Assembly: GCA_001970955.1 (NCBI GenBank)
Contig: MPUH01000439.1
Coordinates: 1 to 54,137 of the forward strand
Direction of reading: 5' to 3'
Length of the DNA stretch: 54,137 nucleotides
Origin: Stentor coeruleus
Lineage: Eukaryota; Ciliophora; Heterotrichea; Heterotrichida; Stentoridae
This document shows, piece after piece, positions 19,353 to 28,932 of the stretch. Below the pieces are notes generated by a model, which saw nothing but the letters and a program-made list of their open reading frames with translations, had not been told where the DNA came from and did no database searches. A program made the translations under genes and the position numbers. The number at the start of each line of letters is the position of its first letter. The stretch's first letter is position 1.

Positions 19353-20795
19353 ATGAATGATTTATTGAAAAAGTGCAACAAAAGAAGCGACATATGTGAA
19401 TTAGTCAAATCTTTAAATACATATGGATTAAGAGTTGAAGGTCATTTTCGAGCTGTGACTTGTATTGCTGTTAATAAGGATAATAAAATTTTTGCTAGTG
19501 GGTCAGCTGATTTAACAGTTCGGATTTGGGATGTTGTGACAAGAAAACAGATTATGGAGTTTGTTGGCCATAGTTCAGAAATCAATGCTTTAGCTATAGG
19601 ACAAGGAAGTAAAATAGTTGTTTCTGGATCAGGAGATAACACAATAAGATCTGATAATAGGGTGTTTGTATGGGATATAGTGAACATGTCTTGCAAAGGG
19701 AGTTTAAAAGGTCATTCAAAAAAAGTTCAGTGTATTTTAATCACATCCAACGGAAAATATGCTATATCTGGAGGTTCGGATTCTATAATTATAGTCTGGG
19801 ATTTGGAAAAAATGACCATATTCCAAGCTTGTTTTGGTCATAAAAACTCAGTTAATAGCATTTTATGCACAAAAACTCATCTTATATCAGCATCAAGTGA
19901 TCATAAAATCATATTTTGGGACATAAACTCTTACCAATTAGTAAACATTTTCCATAGAGATTCCACATCATTAAGAAATCTAGCATATTATCCTCTATTT
20001 GAATATATTATATGGTCTTCAGATAAAAATATATGTATTTATAGCATTTTGAATCGTCAAAAAATAATAGAACTTCAGCATTTTTATCCGATAACATCGT
20101 TGTGTGTATCAGAAAAATTAGATTTACTTATATCGTTATCCATTGATAGTAATATTATTGTATGGGATTTAAGAACTTTTAACCAGAGATCGAATTTCCA
20201 AGCCCCACATGGGTGTTTAAGTTTAGCTTTTTCATGTGAAAAATATATAATAACTAGTTATTCAGACAGGAGGTTAAAGGTTTATGATATTGATGATTTT
20301 GGTGTAGGGTTAGATTTTTCAGGGCATTTATTTGAAGTATCGTGCATTAAACCGAGTAAAGATTTTTCTATGCTAGCAACAGGGTCAAGAGATTGTTCGG
20401 TTCGTGTATGGGATACTTTGACTTGTATAGAAAAAATGTGTTTTAGTGGGCATAGTATGAAAATAACATGTTTAGATTTTACAGAGGATAATGGATATTT
20501 AATATCTGGGTCTGTAGATTCTACAGTTCAAATTATTAATCTTAGAACAGGCATGATTGAACATGTTATGAATTCCCATGAAAACGCAGTTAATTGTATT
20601 CTTACAGTTTGGCCTGTGGGGATCTACAGCGCTTCTGACCACGATTCGTTAATAAAAACAACTTTCACAAAAAACGTAATCCAGTTTATCCACATGTTTA
20701 GCAATGGGAAAATAAATTCAATGCAAGCAACAAAATCTAAAAAGCTCCTTGTATGCGGTTTTAATCATATGATTCGGGTTTTTTTAATAATTTAA
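19353..20795 (+). CDS. WD40-repeat protein with about 11 blades, 480 aa
   Basis: Almost the whole protein is WD40 repeats. About 11 blade-like units can be counted, for example GHFRAVTCIAVNKDNKI...VRIWD, GHSKKVQCILITSNGKY...IIVWD and GHLFEVSCIKPSKDFSM...VRVWD. That is more than one propeller can hold, so two stacked propellers are likely. Blade 2 has an insertion (SDNRVF) before its WD strand. The middle blades (about 195-300) are degenerate. There is no extra domain. Such proteins are scaffolds; the specific complex cannot be told. One uninterrupted frame that starts 31 nt from the divergent small membrane protein. Confidence 0.9.
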   Translation: MNDLLKKCNKRSDICELVKSLNTYGLRVEGHFRAVTCIAVNKDNKIFASGSADLTVRIWDVVTRKQIMEFVGHSSEINALAIGQGSKIVVSGSGDNTIRSDNRVFVWDIVNMSCKGSLKGHSKKVQCILITSNGKYAISGGSDSIIIVWDLEKMTIFQACFGHKNSVNSILCTKTHLISASSDHKIIFWDINSYQLVNIFHRDSTSLRNLAYYPLFEYIIWSSDKNICIYSILNRQKIIELQHFYPITSLCVSEKLDLLISLSIDSNIIVWDLRTFNQRSNFQAPHGCLSLAFSCEKYIITSYSDRRLKVYDIDDFGVGLDFSGHLFEVSCIKPSKDFSMLATGSRDCSVRVWDTLTCIEKMCFSGHSMKITCLDFTEDNGYLISGSVDSTVQIINLRTGMIEHVMNSHENAVNCILTVWPVGIYSASDHDSLIKTTFTKNVIQFIHMFSNGKINSMQATKSKKLLVCGFNHMIRVFLII

Positions 20796-21083
20796 CACCT
20801 TCCTATTCCACCTTATAAAACCCTTTTCACTAATATTTCCATCTATTTCACCAATAATCCTATCTTTTTCATCCAAAAAATCATTTTTTTATCCACAAAA
20901 CTTCCCATCTAAAAACTCCAAAAATAAATACCACCATAAAAATACCATCATCCATAAAATACTTTAAAAAAACCCTAAAATCTTAATAAAAAACACTTTA
21001 TCTCTCACTATAAAAAAATTATATTATTTTTATAAGCATTTAAATCTACTATCATATTCTAAATTTTCATATGTAAAAAACAT

Positions 21084-21455
21084 ATGAAAAAATTCTTACG
21101 ATATCAAGATGGGTATACAAATTTCGACCCAATCACAAATGAAGTTCCAGCAATGTTTGATACATTTCGAGGAAGATACTTAAGCTTATTTACCCCTAGA
21201 GCTCCAACACCTCCAAAAAGTAAAGAAGGGTCACCAAAAGCAAGTTGCCAGTTTACAACATGGAGATATAGACAGCCTTCATTAGATTCTGCTGATGTTT
21301 TTGTATTGAAAATCCCGTTTTCTAGTGTGAATTACATCAATAACATGAGTCAATTGCAAAACTTAAAAGGAGCTAAGCATAAAAAGCATATAAAAGGTAG
21401 AAAAAGTTATGTGAATAATAAGCATAGAAGGTCAATTAGCATGGATATTGACTAG
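21084..21455 (+). CDS. Basic orphan protein, 123 aa
   Basis: An intact frame from ATG to TAG. The N-terminal part has aromatic and Pro-rich stretches (YQDGYTNFDP; FTPRAPTPPKSKEG). The C-terminal third is strongly basic (KHKKHIKGRKSY, NKHRRSISMD), possibly a nucleic-acid- or microtubule-binding tail. No family is recognised. The stop is 44 nt upstream of the next ATG on the same strand. The 288 bp before it is C-rich and G-poor, like other 5' flanks here. Confidence 0.65.
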   Translation: MKKFLRYQDGYTNFDPITNEVPAMFDTFRGRYLSLFTPRAPTPPKSKEGSPKASCQFTTWRYRQPSLDSADVFVLKIPFSSVNYINNMSQLQNLKGAKHKKHIKGRKSYVNNKHRRSISMDID

Positions 21456-21499
21456 TGTTAGTAATAAATAGTTTAAATATCATATTAAGTCAAAAAAAT

Positions 21500-22744
21500 A
21501 TGAGTGAAGAACTAAGACTTAGGTATGGGATTGAATTAGATCAGTCCAAACCAAGAGATTTTTCTGTAAACGACCTTGATGGATTGGCAAGATCTCCTTA
21601 TTCAAAAGATGCCCCAACTGCTACTGATGGGAACTCTCGAGCTTTAGCCGGGGCAATGAAAGCTCTTCAAGAAAAAATCAAATTCCTCGAGTCTGAACTT
21701 AGTCAATACAAAGAACAACTAGCAATATCAGAAACAAAACACTTAAATGATAGAGAAAAATGGCAAACAAGGCTGTTAGATGAGATTTCAATGAACAAAG
21801 AGCGGGATAGTCTAATCCAACAAAGGTTTTATGATACTGAAGAAGAACTTAAAAAAGCTTTAGCTCGTATTACTGTATTAGATGAACAAGTTAAAATAAA
21901 AGACCTGCAATGCAAATTCTCTGAAAATGAGGCTAAAAGAAACATGGATCAATTTTCAGTTGAAATGGAAGGGATGATTATGCAAAACGAACACCTGCAA
22001 AAAACTTTACAAACAAAAATCGCGGCTGAGAATAAAAACCAAAAAATTATGGAACAGGCAATAAGGGATAAAGATTTAGCAGAAGAAGAACTTAAACAAC
22101 AAAAAAGGGTAAATAGCGGGCTTCAAGCTGAAGTTACATACTTAAGAGAAAATGCTGAACATCAAAGATCATCATTACAAAAGAACAAACAAAATATAGA
22201 AAATGAACTCACAACGCTAAATGCTGAACTTACACAGCGGGTAAAAGAATTAGAATTAAAAAATAAAAGCTTGAGAGATCAAAACTACAACCAATCACAA
22301 CAAATTATCCATTTAAAAAAAGAAATTGCTGAGATAACAAAAATCAATGATACCAGCAACACTGTAAAAATTGAAAACTTGAAATCGAAAACCCTACCTA
22401 AAAAGCCCCCAAGTAAAAGTTTATCTAAAACCCCAAGAAGAAGTCCTAGAAGAAGTATGAGTCCAGGTTTAAAGAAAACAACAGAAAGTCATAAGGTTGT
22501 AAAGGCGAATTTCGATAATGAAGATGAGTTTAAAAAACGTATTTGTTTATGTGAAAGAGAAATAGACAAACTTAGTACAAGTTATAGAGATCTTATAAAC
22601 TTATCAAGTACAGGATCTGGGAATTTAGGTGATTTACGTAGAGAAATGGCGAAGATTGCTGATGATATTGAAAAGAAAAATGAAGAGCTTTATGAGTATA
22701 AGAAAAAACAACAAGATTTTTTGCGAGCTAGACTGTTGATTTAG
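21500..22744 (+). CDS. Coiled-coil centrosomal-type protein, CEP57-like N terminus, 414 aa
   Basis: The ATG at 21500 is chosen; the longer open frame would need a GTG start overlapping the previous gene. Residues 45-70 (NSRALAGAMKALQEKIKFLE) resemble the start of the CEP57 localisation domain, which in known proteins reads NS-x-A-(x)-SALK-x-LQ-x-KI. A long coiled coil covers about 55-290, then a basic Ser/Pro linker (KTPRRSPRRSMSPG), then a second helical segment (about 340-414) ending KKQQDFLRARLLI. CEP57 proteins sit at centrioles and bind microtubules, so a basal-body role would suit a ciliate, but the match covers only a short stretch. The PDE gene starts 18 nt after its stop. Confidence 0.75.
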   Translation: MSEELRLRYGIELDQSKPRDFSVNDLDGLARSPYSKDAPTATDGNSRALAGAMKALQEKIKFLESELSQYKEQLAISETKHLNDREKWQTRLLDEISMNKERDSLIQQRFYDTEEELKKALARITVLDEQVKIKDLQCKFSENEAKRNMDQFSVEMEGMIMQNEHLQKTLQTKIAAENKNQKIMEQAIRDKDLAEEELKQQKRVNSGLQAEVTYLRENAEHQRSSLQKNKQNIENELTTLNAELTQRVKELELKNKSLRDQNYNQSQQIIHLKKEIAEITKINDTSNTVKIENLKSKTLPKKPPSKSLSKTPRRSPRRSMSPGLKKTTESHKVVKANFDNEDEFKKRICLCEREIDKLSTSYRDLINLSSTGSGNLGDLRREMAKIADDIEKKNEELYEYKKKQQDFLRARLLI

Positions 22745-22762
22745 ATTAAATAAATAAATAAA

Positions 22763-23839
22763 ATGGGTTGCATGGCAGGGAAATTTCCTGATTGTTTGAG
22801 GATAAATACGAATAATGATGAAGCGATATTGATTATGAAGTCAACTAGGGAGTATTATGAAGATATTATGAAACCTTTTAAAATCAGAGAGTCATTGGCT
22901 CCTTGTTTAGATTTTTGCCCTGTAACTTTACAGAAACCGAGTTTGACTGCAGATGTTAGAGTGAAGGATTTTCCGGTATTCTCGCATACTGTACCAGATT
23001 TGGTGTATTTTGCTTTTGAAATTTTTCGTGGACATGGGCTTGATGAACCAAAACTCTCAGCTTTATTAGACATGGTCAGTAAAAATTATTTTCAAACAAC
23101 ACCTTTTCACAATTTCTGGCATGGTTTTTCCGTGATGCAGATGATTTATTGCATCAGTGAAAGAAACACAAAACTCTCAGAATTCATTACAAACAAAGAA
23201 TATACATACTTACTCCTCGCAGCAATTGGCCATGATATTTGCCACCCAGGAATGAACAACAGTTTCTTAATAGCAACAAAGCATGAATTATCTATAAAAT
23301 ACAATAACATATCAGTATTAGAAAACCATCACTCATCAGTAATACTAGAAATGATAAAAATCTCAGAAATCTTCCAATCAAAAACCTTAAAAAAACTATC
23401 CCCTATAATCTTAGAAGCAATATTATCAACAGATATGGCTAGACATAAACAAGTATGTGATGAATATACTAATACCCTTGAGAATTTTGATAAAACAATC
23501 CCAAATCATAGACAAAAATTCATTAATTATTTACTTCATTGCTCAGATTTAGGAAATCAAACATTAGACTTTTCTTTAGCATCAATATGGTCTATGAAAG
23601 TTTTACAAGAATTTAATTATCAAGTTGCTTGTGAAGAAAATGCAAGGATTAGGGTTTCGGAGTTTATGAGAACTGGGAATAATATGATAAAAGTTAAGAA
23701 TTCACAGATTGGGTTTATAGAAAATATTATTTTACCATTATGGAATGGTCTTGCGGAGTATGTGAAAAATATTGATGATTTTCCTGAGGGTTTAAAGAAA
23801 AATAAAAAGAGATGGGAGGAATTGCAGGAGTTTGAATAG
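22763..23839 (+). CDS. Class I 3',5'-cyclic-nucleotide phosphodiesterase, lipid-anchored, 358 aa
   Basis: The PDE catalytic domain spans about 75-345. Metal ligands are all present: HNFWH near residues 116-120, the signature GHDICHPGMNN near 156-166, and HCSDLGN near 259-265. These hydrolyse cAMP and/or cGMP. The purine-selective glutamine cannot be placed with confidence, so substrate preference is open. The N terminus MGCMAGKF has Gly2 and Cys3 in the context for N-myristoylation plus palmitoylation, so the enzyme is probably held at a membrane. There is no GAF, PAS or transmembrane regulatory region. The gene starts only 18 nt after the coiled-coil gene and is followed by another MGC-type protein. 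Confidence 0.95.
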   Translation: MGCMAGKFPDCLRINTNNDEAILIMKSTREYYEDIMKPFKIRESLAPCLDFCPVTLQKPSLTADVRVKDFPVFSHTVPDLVYFAFEIFRGHGLDEPKLSALLDMVSKNYFQTTPFHNFWHGFSVMQMIYCISERNTKLSEFITNKEYTYLLLAAIGHDICHPGMNNSFLIATKHELSIKYNNISVLENHHSSVILEMIKISEIFQSKTLKKLSPIILEAILSTDMARHKQVCDEYTNTLENFDKTIPNHRQKFINYLLHCSDLGNQTLDFSLASIWSMKVLQEFNYQVACEENARIRVSEFMRTGNNMIKVKNSQIGFIENIILPLWNGLAEYVKNIDDFPEGLKKNKKRWEELQEFE

Positions 23840-24148
23840 GGTAATAAGTTAATTATTAAGGTGGTGTTTAGGTTTAAAAGTTGTGTATGATTGAGGTTTT
23901 GATAAGGTTGTGTTTTTATGTTGAAATTATGGTTAATGTATGTGATTATTAGATATTTTTAGTATTTTTATGATATTTTCTATAGGAATATTATATAAAC
24001 ATATAAAATAATTAAATTTTTATTTCTAGATTTTATATAATCCCAATAAAACACCTTAATAATCACAAGTTGTCCATAAAAAATCAAATCTAAGCATCCC
24101 AAAGTATCTTAATATACCTAAAATACAATATTATTCATATAAATATAT
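23840..24148. other. Intergenic, strand composition switches between two plus-strand genes
   Basis: The first 120 bp after the PDE stop is G/T-rich; the 60 bp at 23881-23940 contain 16 G and no C. The last 110 bp before the next ATG is C/A-rich; 24061-24120 has 13 C and 4 G. No other feature is seen. It is a clear small example of the 3'-flank and 5'-flank composition rule. Confidence 0.6.
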
Positions 24149-25304
24149 ATGGGGTGTTGTGAGACTTCACTTAACATTACCAAGCCATCATTTGAAAGTC
24201 TCATCTGCAAATCAATCGAAGAAAACAACTTGGGTATGGTAAAACACACCCTCAACTCCAAAGCTGTATCTCAATCAAAACAAGATTTCCTTACAATATT
24301 AAATTCCCCAAACATATCAATAAAAACTTTACAATTAAACGCAATGGGTTTCTGTTTATTACTAGGTCGATGTGGTATCTTTGAACTTTTAATCAAATTC
24401 GGTTGTAGCATGAAGGAAATGGATGAACTTTTTTTCTCCCAAAAATTTTCTGCATTAGACATCATATGTTTTAAAGGATATTCTGAGATTTTAAGTTTTT
24501 ATTTACCTTTTTATGTTGAGAATTATCCTGAAGGGAAACAAAAGGAAAAAAAATTAACTATCGAGATAAAGGAAGATGAGTATTTTTTTAAACAAGCGGA
24601 TAATTTAACACCTGTTCAAGCTTTGGTAAAATATGGACATATACAAGCTATTAATGTGATATACGATTATTTTATTGGAGAAGTTCAGATTCCTTATGAG
24701 TTTGATTTGAATTATAGGGATGAGTTTGGGGAAAATTCTCCGTTGATTGCTTGTAGATATGGAAGCTATCCTATGGTAAAATTTTTATACAATAAATGTG
24801 GGTGTAACTTCTCCGTTGATTGCTTGTAGATATGGAAGCTATCCTATGGTAAAATTTTTATACAATAAATGTGGGTGTAACTTTTCTGTACTTAATAAAG
24901 CTAAAGAAAATGCAATCCAAATCGCTGCTGGGGGAAGCCGTATTCGTCCTGATCTCCAATACTTTCAAATAATTGATTTTTTAATTAACGTTGCAGGTCT
25001 TGATGTAACTTATAATTATGAAGAAACATTATTATTAGCGGAAAACAGTGAAATAATAACTTTGATAGAACAAAAACTTAGAGAAAAAGGAATCAAAGCA
25101 AAAAAAATCGAAATAGAAAAACACCCTTGTAGTGATCCTGAAAAAACCCCAGAAAGCGATCGATCTCAAGCAAGGTTTAATTTTTTATCATTATATAAAG
25201 ACAAATATGGAGATATGAATGATAGTATCCCAAGCTCTATAGGATGTGGTGGGGAGTCTTTAGGAAGTTTTTTCGGTAGCACTTTATCAGAATTTCATAA
25301 GTAA
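24149..25304 (+). CDS. Ankyrin-like, lipid-anchored protein broken by a 73-bp tandem duplication
   Basis: Two frames overlap across a direct duplication (24736-24883, period 73). Because 73 is not a multiple of three, the frame shifts and ends at SVDCL. Counting one copy only, the gene is a continuous 361-codon frame. The N terminus MGCCETSL fits N-myristoylation with palmitoylation. Ankyrin-like helix pairs follow: MGFCLLLGRCGIFELLIKFG, SALDIICFKGYSEILSFYL, TPVQALVKYGHIQAINVIY and SPLIACRYGSYPMVKFLYNK. After that the protein continues to a charged linker and a Ser/Gly-rich end. The repeats are divergent from the consensus. The break is either a real inactivating duplication or, more likely, an assembly artefact, since similar duplications recur in this window. 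Confidence 0.7.
24736..24883. repeat. Tandem direct duplication, period 73 bp, inside a gene
   Basis: Positions 24736-24810 and 24809-24883 are identical, with no N between them. The duplication shifts the frame of the ankyrin-like gene; one copy alone keeps it open. Confidence 0.95.
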
Positions 25305-25393
25305 AAAATTTAATAATTTCCCTTATTTATAAATACCAAAAACCCTAAGCCTCTCTATTTCTCATATAAACCATATCCAAACTACTTATATGC

Positions 25394-26233
25394 TTATCTT
25401 CTAATTAAAGGCATTCCCGGTCCTGATTTTTTCCCATCAGGACTTGAATAGAAATACTGCATTGTATTTAAATCAGCTATACTAACTGGTTTAGTATTCT
25501 GATAAATAATTATTTCTTTAGCATTATACTTAATCCCTTGCTCTATTTGTTGTTGTATCCAAGGAGGTAATACTTTATACATTTTTTGTTTATTTAATGT
25601 TCCCCATTCACTATTTGAACCTGTTGATATTTGAGAAACAAAAGTATTACTATATGTTTTTATAGGAAATGGGGTTAAAGATGCACTTACTTGATTGGCA
25701 AATCCTTGCTGACTAAAAATTTGAGGAATTTGCATAGGGACAACTTGAGGTCTTTCTGGGTTTGCAAGGGTGTTTTCAGGAAAAAGCTCTGAATTCAATA
25801 TATCTAAAAATGACCCGAAAAGCTCAACTTCTTTAGGAAATGATGATTCTGATTTCTTACTTAAAGCTTTAACTTTCCAAATTGTTGTTGGGGCAAGGGT
25901 TTTTGCCATACATTCTTGGTTTATTAGTATTGTTATGGATGATATGCTTTTTATACTGGATTCAACGTTTTGTTTGATTAGTCTTATTTGCTTGGCTGAT
26001 TCGATNGATATGCTTTTTATACTGGATTCAACGTTTTGTTTGATTAGTCTTATTTGCTTGGCTGATTCGATCAGGATGCTGGTGTAAAACTTTTGCACAC
26101 ATTCTTTTAGTTTGGAGTAGAATATTGCGTTTTTATGGATAATGGTTTTTGCTGCATCTTGAATGCTTTTGATTTCTTTTTCTCGCTGGTTTATTTTTGA
26201 AGCTCTATGAGAACTAACTCTTTTCCCTTCCAT
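25394..26233 (-). CDS. Orphan protein, 279 aa as assembled (257 aa with one repeat copy)
   Basis: An intact frame with one ambiguous codon at the N (26006). The first 110 residues are basic and helical (MEGKRVSSHRASKINQREK; TIIHKNAIFYSKLKECVQKF). A 65-bp unit (25941-26005 and 26007-26071) appears twice around the N, so a block beginning IESAKQIRLIKQNVESSIKS is duplicated. Because 65+1 is divisible by three the frame survives, but the true protein probably has one copy. The middle is Pro/Gln/Ser-rich. The C terminus (PPWIQQQIEQGIKYNAKEII ... FYSSPDGKKSGPGMPLIRR) looks more conserved. No family is recognised. It is convergent with the ankyrin-like gene; the stops are 89 nt apart. Confidence 0.7.
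   Translation of the reverse strand: MEGKRVSSHRASKINQREKEIKSIQDAAKTIIHKNAIFYSKLKECVQKFYTSILIESAKQIRLIKQNVESSIKSIXIESAKQIRLIKQNVESSIKSISSITILINQECMAKTLAPTTIWKVKALSKKSESSFPKEVELFGSFLDILNSELFPENTLANPERPQVVPMQIPQIFSQQGFANQVSASLTPFPIKTYSNTFVSQISTGSNSEWGTLNKQKMYKVLPPWIQQQIEQGIKYNAKEIIIYQNTKPVSIADLNTMQYFYSSPDGKKSGPGMPLIRR
25941..26071. repeat. 65-bp direct duplication flanking a single N, inside a gene
   Basis: Two identical 65-bp copies separated by one N at 26006. This is the expected signature of two contig ends that overlap but were joined with a token gap. Confidence 0.95.
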
Positions 26234-27510
26234 TATTAGGAGTAATTATGACTATTTTTGGGTCATTTTAGGATCTATAATTAAGATAAATTTATGAAGT
26301 TTATATTGTAAGTGATTATAGATTTTATTTTAATACTCTTTGTTGTAATAATTATTGGTAAGTGTTGGCTATTTTAATATAAAAATCAAATATCAATTTC
26401 AGAATAATTACCAACCAGCCTATCATTCACAGAAAAAATAATTATTTAAATCGGAAAAACTCAGTTTAAAAGTTCCACACTATTTTTTTATCTTATATTT
26501 TTCCATTATATTTTTATCATTAGCATATTACAATAATTAAATTTTTTTCATACAAAAAGATAATTGAAAATCTATTACTAAATGTGCACATCCTAAAAAA
26601 TTAACTAAATATTCTATCTCTTGGTATTTGATTCAATTTAAGGTGATTAAAATTGCTTATGAATTCATAATCAATAAATTTAAAGCGTAGATTAATTAGC
26701 TTAGAGGTTTAAAGNTAATCAATAAATTTAAAGCGTAGATTAATTAGCTTAGAGGTTTAAAGAATAAGAATAGCTTGGCTTCCATAAAATTAATTTTTTA
26801 AATTCAACACTATTGAAGATTTATACAAATGTTTTTTATAAAAATAAATACTATATCGCAATTCAGTGAATTAATGATTTTCAATTTATAAAAATTAGAT
26901 TTGAATGAAATATCAAAAGAAAATATACTTATGGCTGCATTGGTTCAAGAAAAATAAAATCCTTCATGCATATAATTAACATTTGGTAATGATTTCTTAT
27001 GATTAATATGCAATTTACATTTAGAAACTCCTTTTCAAACTTAGTGTTTTTCAACACGATAATCCTCATTTCCAACCAAAATTTTTTCTTTGAATCTCTA
27101 ACATCATCCAGCAATTCAAAAACTTTAACAAACTCATTCTATAATCAAAAGCCAATTTTCTATACTTAAAACCATAAAAAATCATATCCTTACCCCCAGC
27201 AAAACCATAAAGATTTTAGCGCCTTAACTAATAAGCCTAACATCTAAAAACACATGAAAAATCTTCCACAAATAATCTCAATAGCTAATATAAAAGCAAA
27301 AACAAAAAACAAACTTAAAAACCTCAACACAAAAACTAACTTTTAAGTCACTTATCCCTATAATAAAAATCATTATACCTAAAAACATAAATTCGCAAAT
27401 CCTTTATATCAAAAATCCATAAAAAAAAACTAAAAATCCCATCCAATTCTCAAAACCTCCAAAAAACCACCCATCCTTAATAATCTCAAATGAAAATCCT
27501 AGTAATTATA
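26234..27510. other. Intergenic region with an N-joined duplication
   Basis: I see no gene; a 61-codon minus-strand frame at 26929-27114 has no protein-like features. It contains a 47-bp duplication around an N at 26715. From about 27130 to 27510 the plus strand is C/A-rich and nearly G-free (27421-27480 has 19 C and no G), the 3' flank of the minus-strand MORN gene. Confidence 0.5.
26668..26762. repeat. 47-bp direct duplication flanking a single N
   Basis: Copies 26668-26714 and 26716-26762 are identical, with one N at 26715, in non-coding DNA. Likely an unmerged contig overlap. Confidence 0.95.
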
Positions 27511-28455
27511 TTAGTTATCAACTTTTTTTCCATAACACCACTCACCTTGACGAAGAATGCCATTAATATCAGCATAAGTTCCCCATCCATGCTGTTTGCC
27601 ACCTTTCCACATCCCTTTATAATTTTTCCCATCAGGCCAAACGAATTCTCCATATCCATCTTTTTTATCATCCACATAAGAACCTGAGTATGTTCTTCCA
27701 TCTGGCCATTCAAAAACCCCTTCTCCATGCATTTTATTATTTTTCCAATCCCCTTCATACTTCCTCCCATCTTTCCATATATAAACCCCCTTTCCTTCTA
27801 TACGATTTTCATTGAATTCTCCTGTGTAACAAGACCCATCAGACCATATAAATTCCCCAGTTCCTTGTTTTTGCCCAGCTCCATAACACCCTTTATATCT
27901 TGCCCCATCAGGCCAAATTTCTATACCAAATCCTTCTTGTTGATCATTTACCCATTGTCCTTCATATACAGCGCCGTTAAAATGTATATATTTTCCTGAA
28001 CCATGAGCTTTATCACTTACCCAATCACCTTCATATACATCCCCATCAGCATGAATAAGTCGACCTTTCCCATTTGCTTTATCTTCTGACCAGTTTCCTG
28101 TGTATTTCGAACCATCTGCCCATATAAAAATACCCCTTCCTGACCTTTGTCCTGTAATGTCTTTTTGACCTGTATAAATGCACCCATTTGATATAGACTC
28201 TGGGGCAAAGAACACATTTGGACTTGTCCCTTCGTTATCGAATTTATATGGACCTAGACGATTTTCTACTAAACGAACACGATCGTTGGATGATATACAG
28301 TCTTGTAAGGTTTGTTGGACTGTTTCTAATGATGTCTCGTTTACTGTCATGACTTCTTCTTGCTGCATGTTTTTTTCTTCGATGTAGATCACTTCGACTA
28401 GGTCAGTTGCTTCGTTACTTGCTGGATGTCCTATACAAGAACAATGATTTCCCAT
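27511..28455 (-). CDS. MORN-repeat protein with dual-acylation N terminus, 314 aa
   Basis: Residues about 90-314 are nine full MORN repeats of 23 residues plus a partial tenth, for example SKYTGNWSEDKANGKGRLI and RKYEGDWKNNKMHGEGVFEW. The N terminus MGNHCSCIGH has Gly2, Ser6 and two cysteines, a good N-myristoylation/palmitoylation context, so the protein is probably membrane-anchored. Residues 15-90 are a non-repetitive linker. MORN proteins in ciliates and apicomplexans organise cortical, basal-body or membrane-skeleton structures. One frame, no intron. Open frames on the other strand through this region are shadows of the repeat. Confidence 0.93.
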   Translation of the reverse strand: MGNHCSCIGHPASNEATDLVEVIYIEEKNMQQEEVMTVNETSLETVQQTLQDCISSNDRVRLVENRLGPYKFDNEGTSPNVFFAPESISNGCIYTGQKDITGQRSGRGIFIWADGSKYTGNWSEDKANGKGRLIHADGDVYEGDWVSDKAHGSGKYIHFNGAVYEGQWVNDQQEGFGIEIWPDGARYKGCYGAGQKQGTGEFIWSDGSCYTGEFNENRIEGKGVYIWKDGRKYEGDWKNNKMHGEGVFEWPDGRTYSGSYVDDKKDGYGEFVWPDGKNYKGMWKGGKQHGWGTYADINGILRQGEWCYGKKVDN

Positions 28456-28932
28456 TATTATTAGAGGAACTTATGGAGGATTGAAGAGTTGTGCACTGTA
28501 ACTCGAAGGAGTTTTTTGTTGGAGAAAATATGTTCGGTTTTTTAGCTTATTGTGAATAGAATATGTTATCACAAAGAATTCACTAACACTGACATTAACA
28601 GCATCCTCTATAAACGAAACCAATATACAGAGTGAATAATACTATAACAATCACTAGGATTTTACTTCCAAAATATAAATAATATAATATTATACAATAC
28701 AAATCCCTAACCCCAAATTCACTTTTATGCAATCAACTATTCATATCTTCCAATACTAATTTTCTAAAAAATACTAGCCAGTCTTAATATTTAAATATCC
28801 TACAAGTTTCCCGCTAAAAGATTCACAACAAATATTTTATCACAACTAAAATCATAATCTTTCTTTCATTCACATAAAACCACAAAAAATTCAAAAAAAA
28901 AATTCTTCTAAAAATCTATTATCTACTTTTAT
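28456..28932. other. Intergenic between MORN gene and PACRG
   Basis: No gene is seen. The part next to the MORN start (28456-28560) is G-rich on the plus strand. The part next to the PACRG stop (28800-28932) is C/A-rich, in line with the flank composition rule. It must contain the MORN gene promoter. Confidence 0.4.

Noticed and set aside
19640-19665. A possible hidden 15-nt intron in WD40 blade 2, where SDNRVF interrupts the usual spacing
   Set aside because: No GT...AG 15-mer with A at position 10 fits, and the frame is open, so it is treated as a real insertion.
21455-21499. An upstream GTG start for the CEP57-like gene that would overlap the previous stop
   Set aside because: Nuclear genes start with ATG; the ATG at 21500 gives a clean N terminus, and the extra 15 residues are hydrophobic and AT-driven.
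25941-26071. A biological internal repeat of 22 residues in the orphan protein
   Set aside because: The copies are identical at DNA level and joined by a single N, so an assembly overlap is far more likely.
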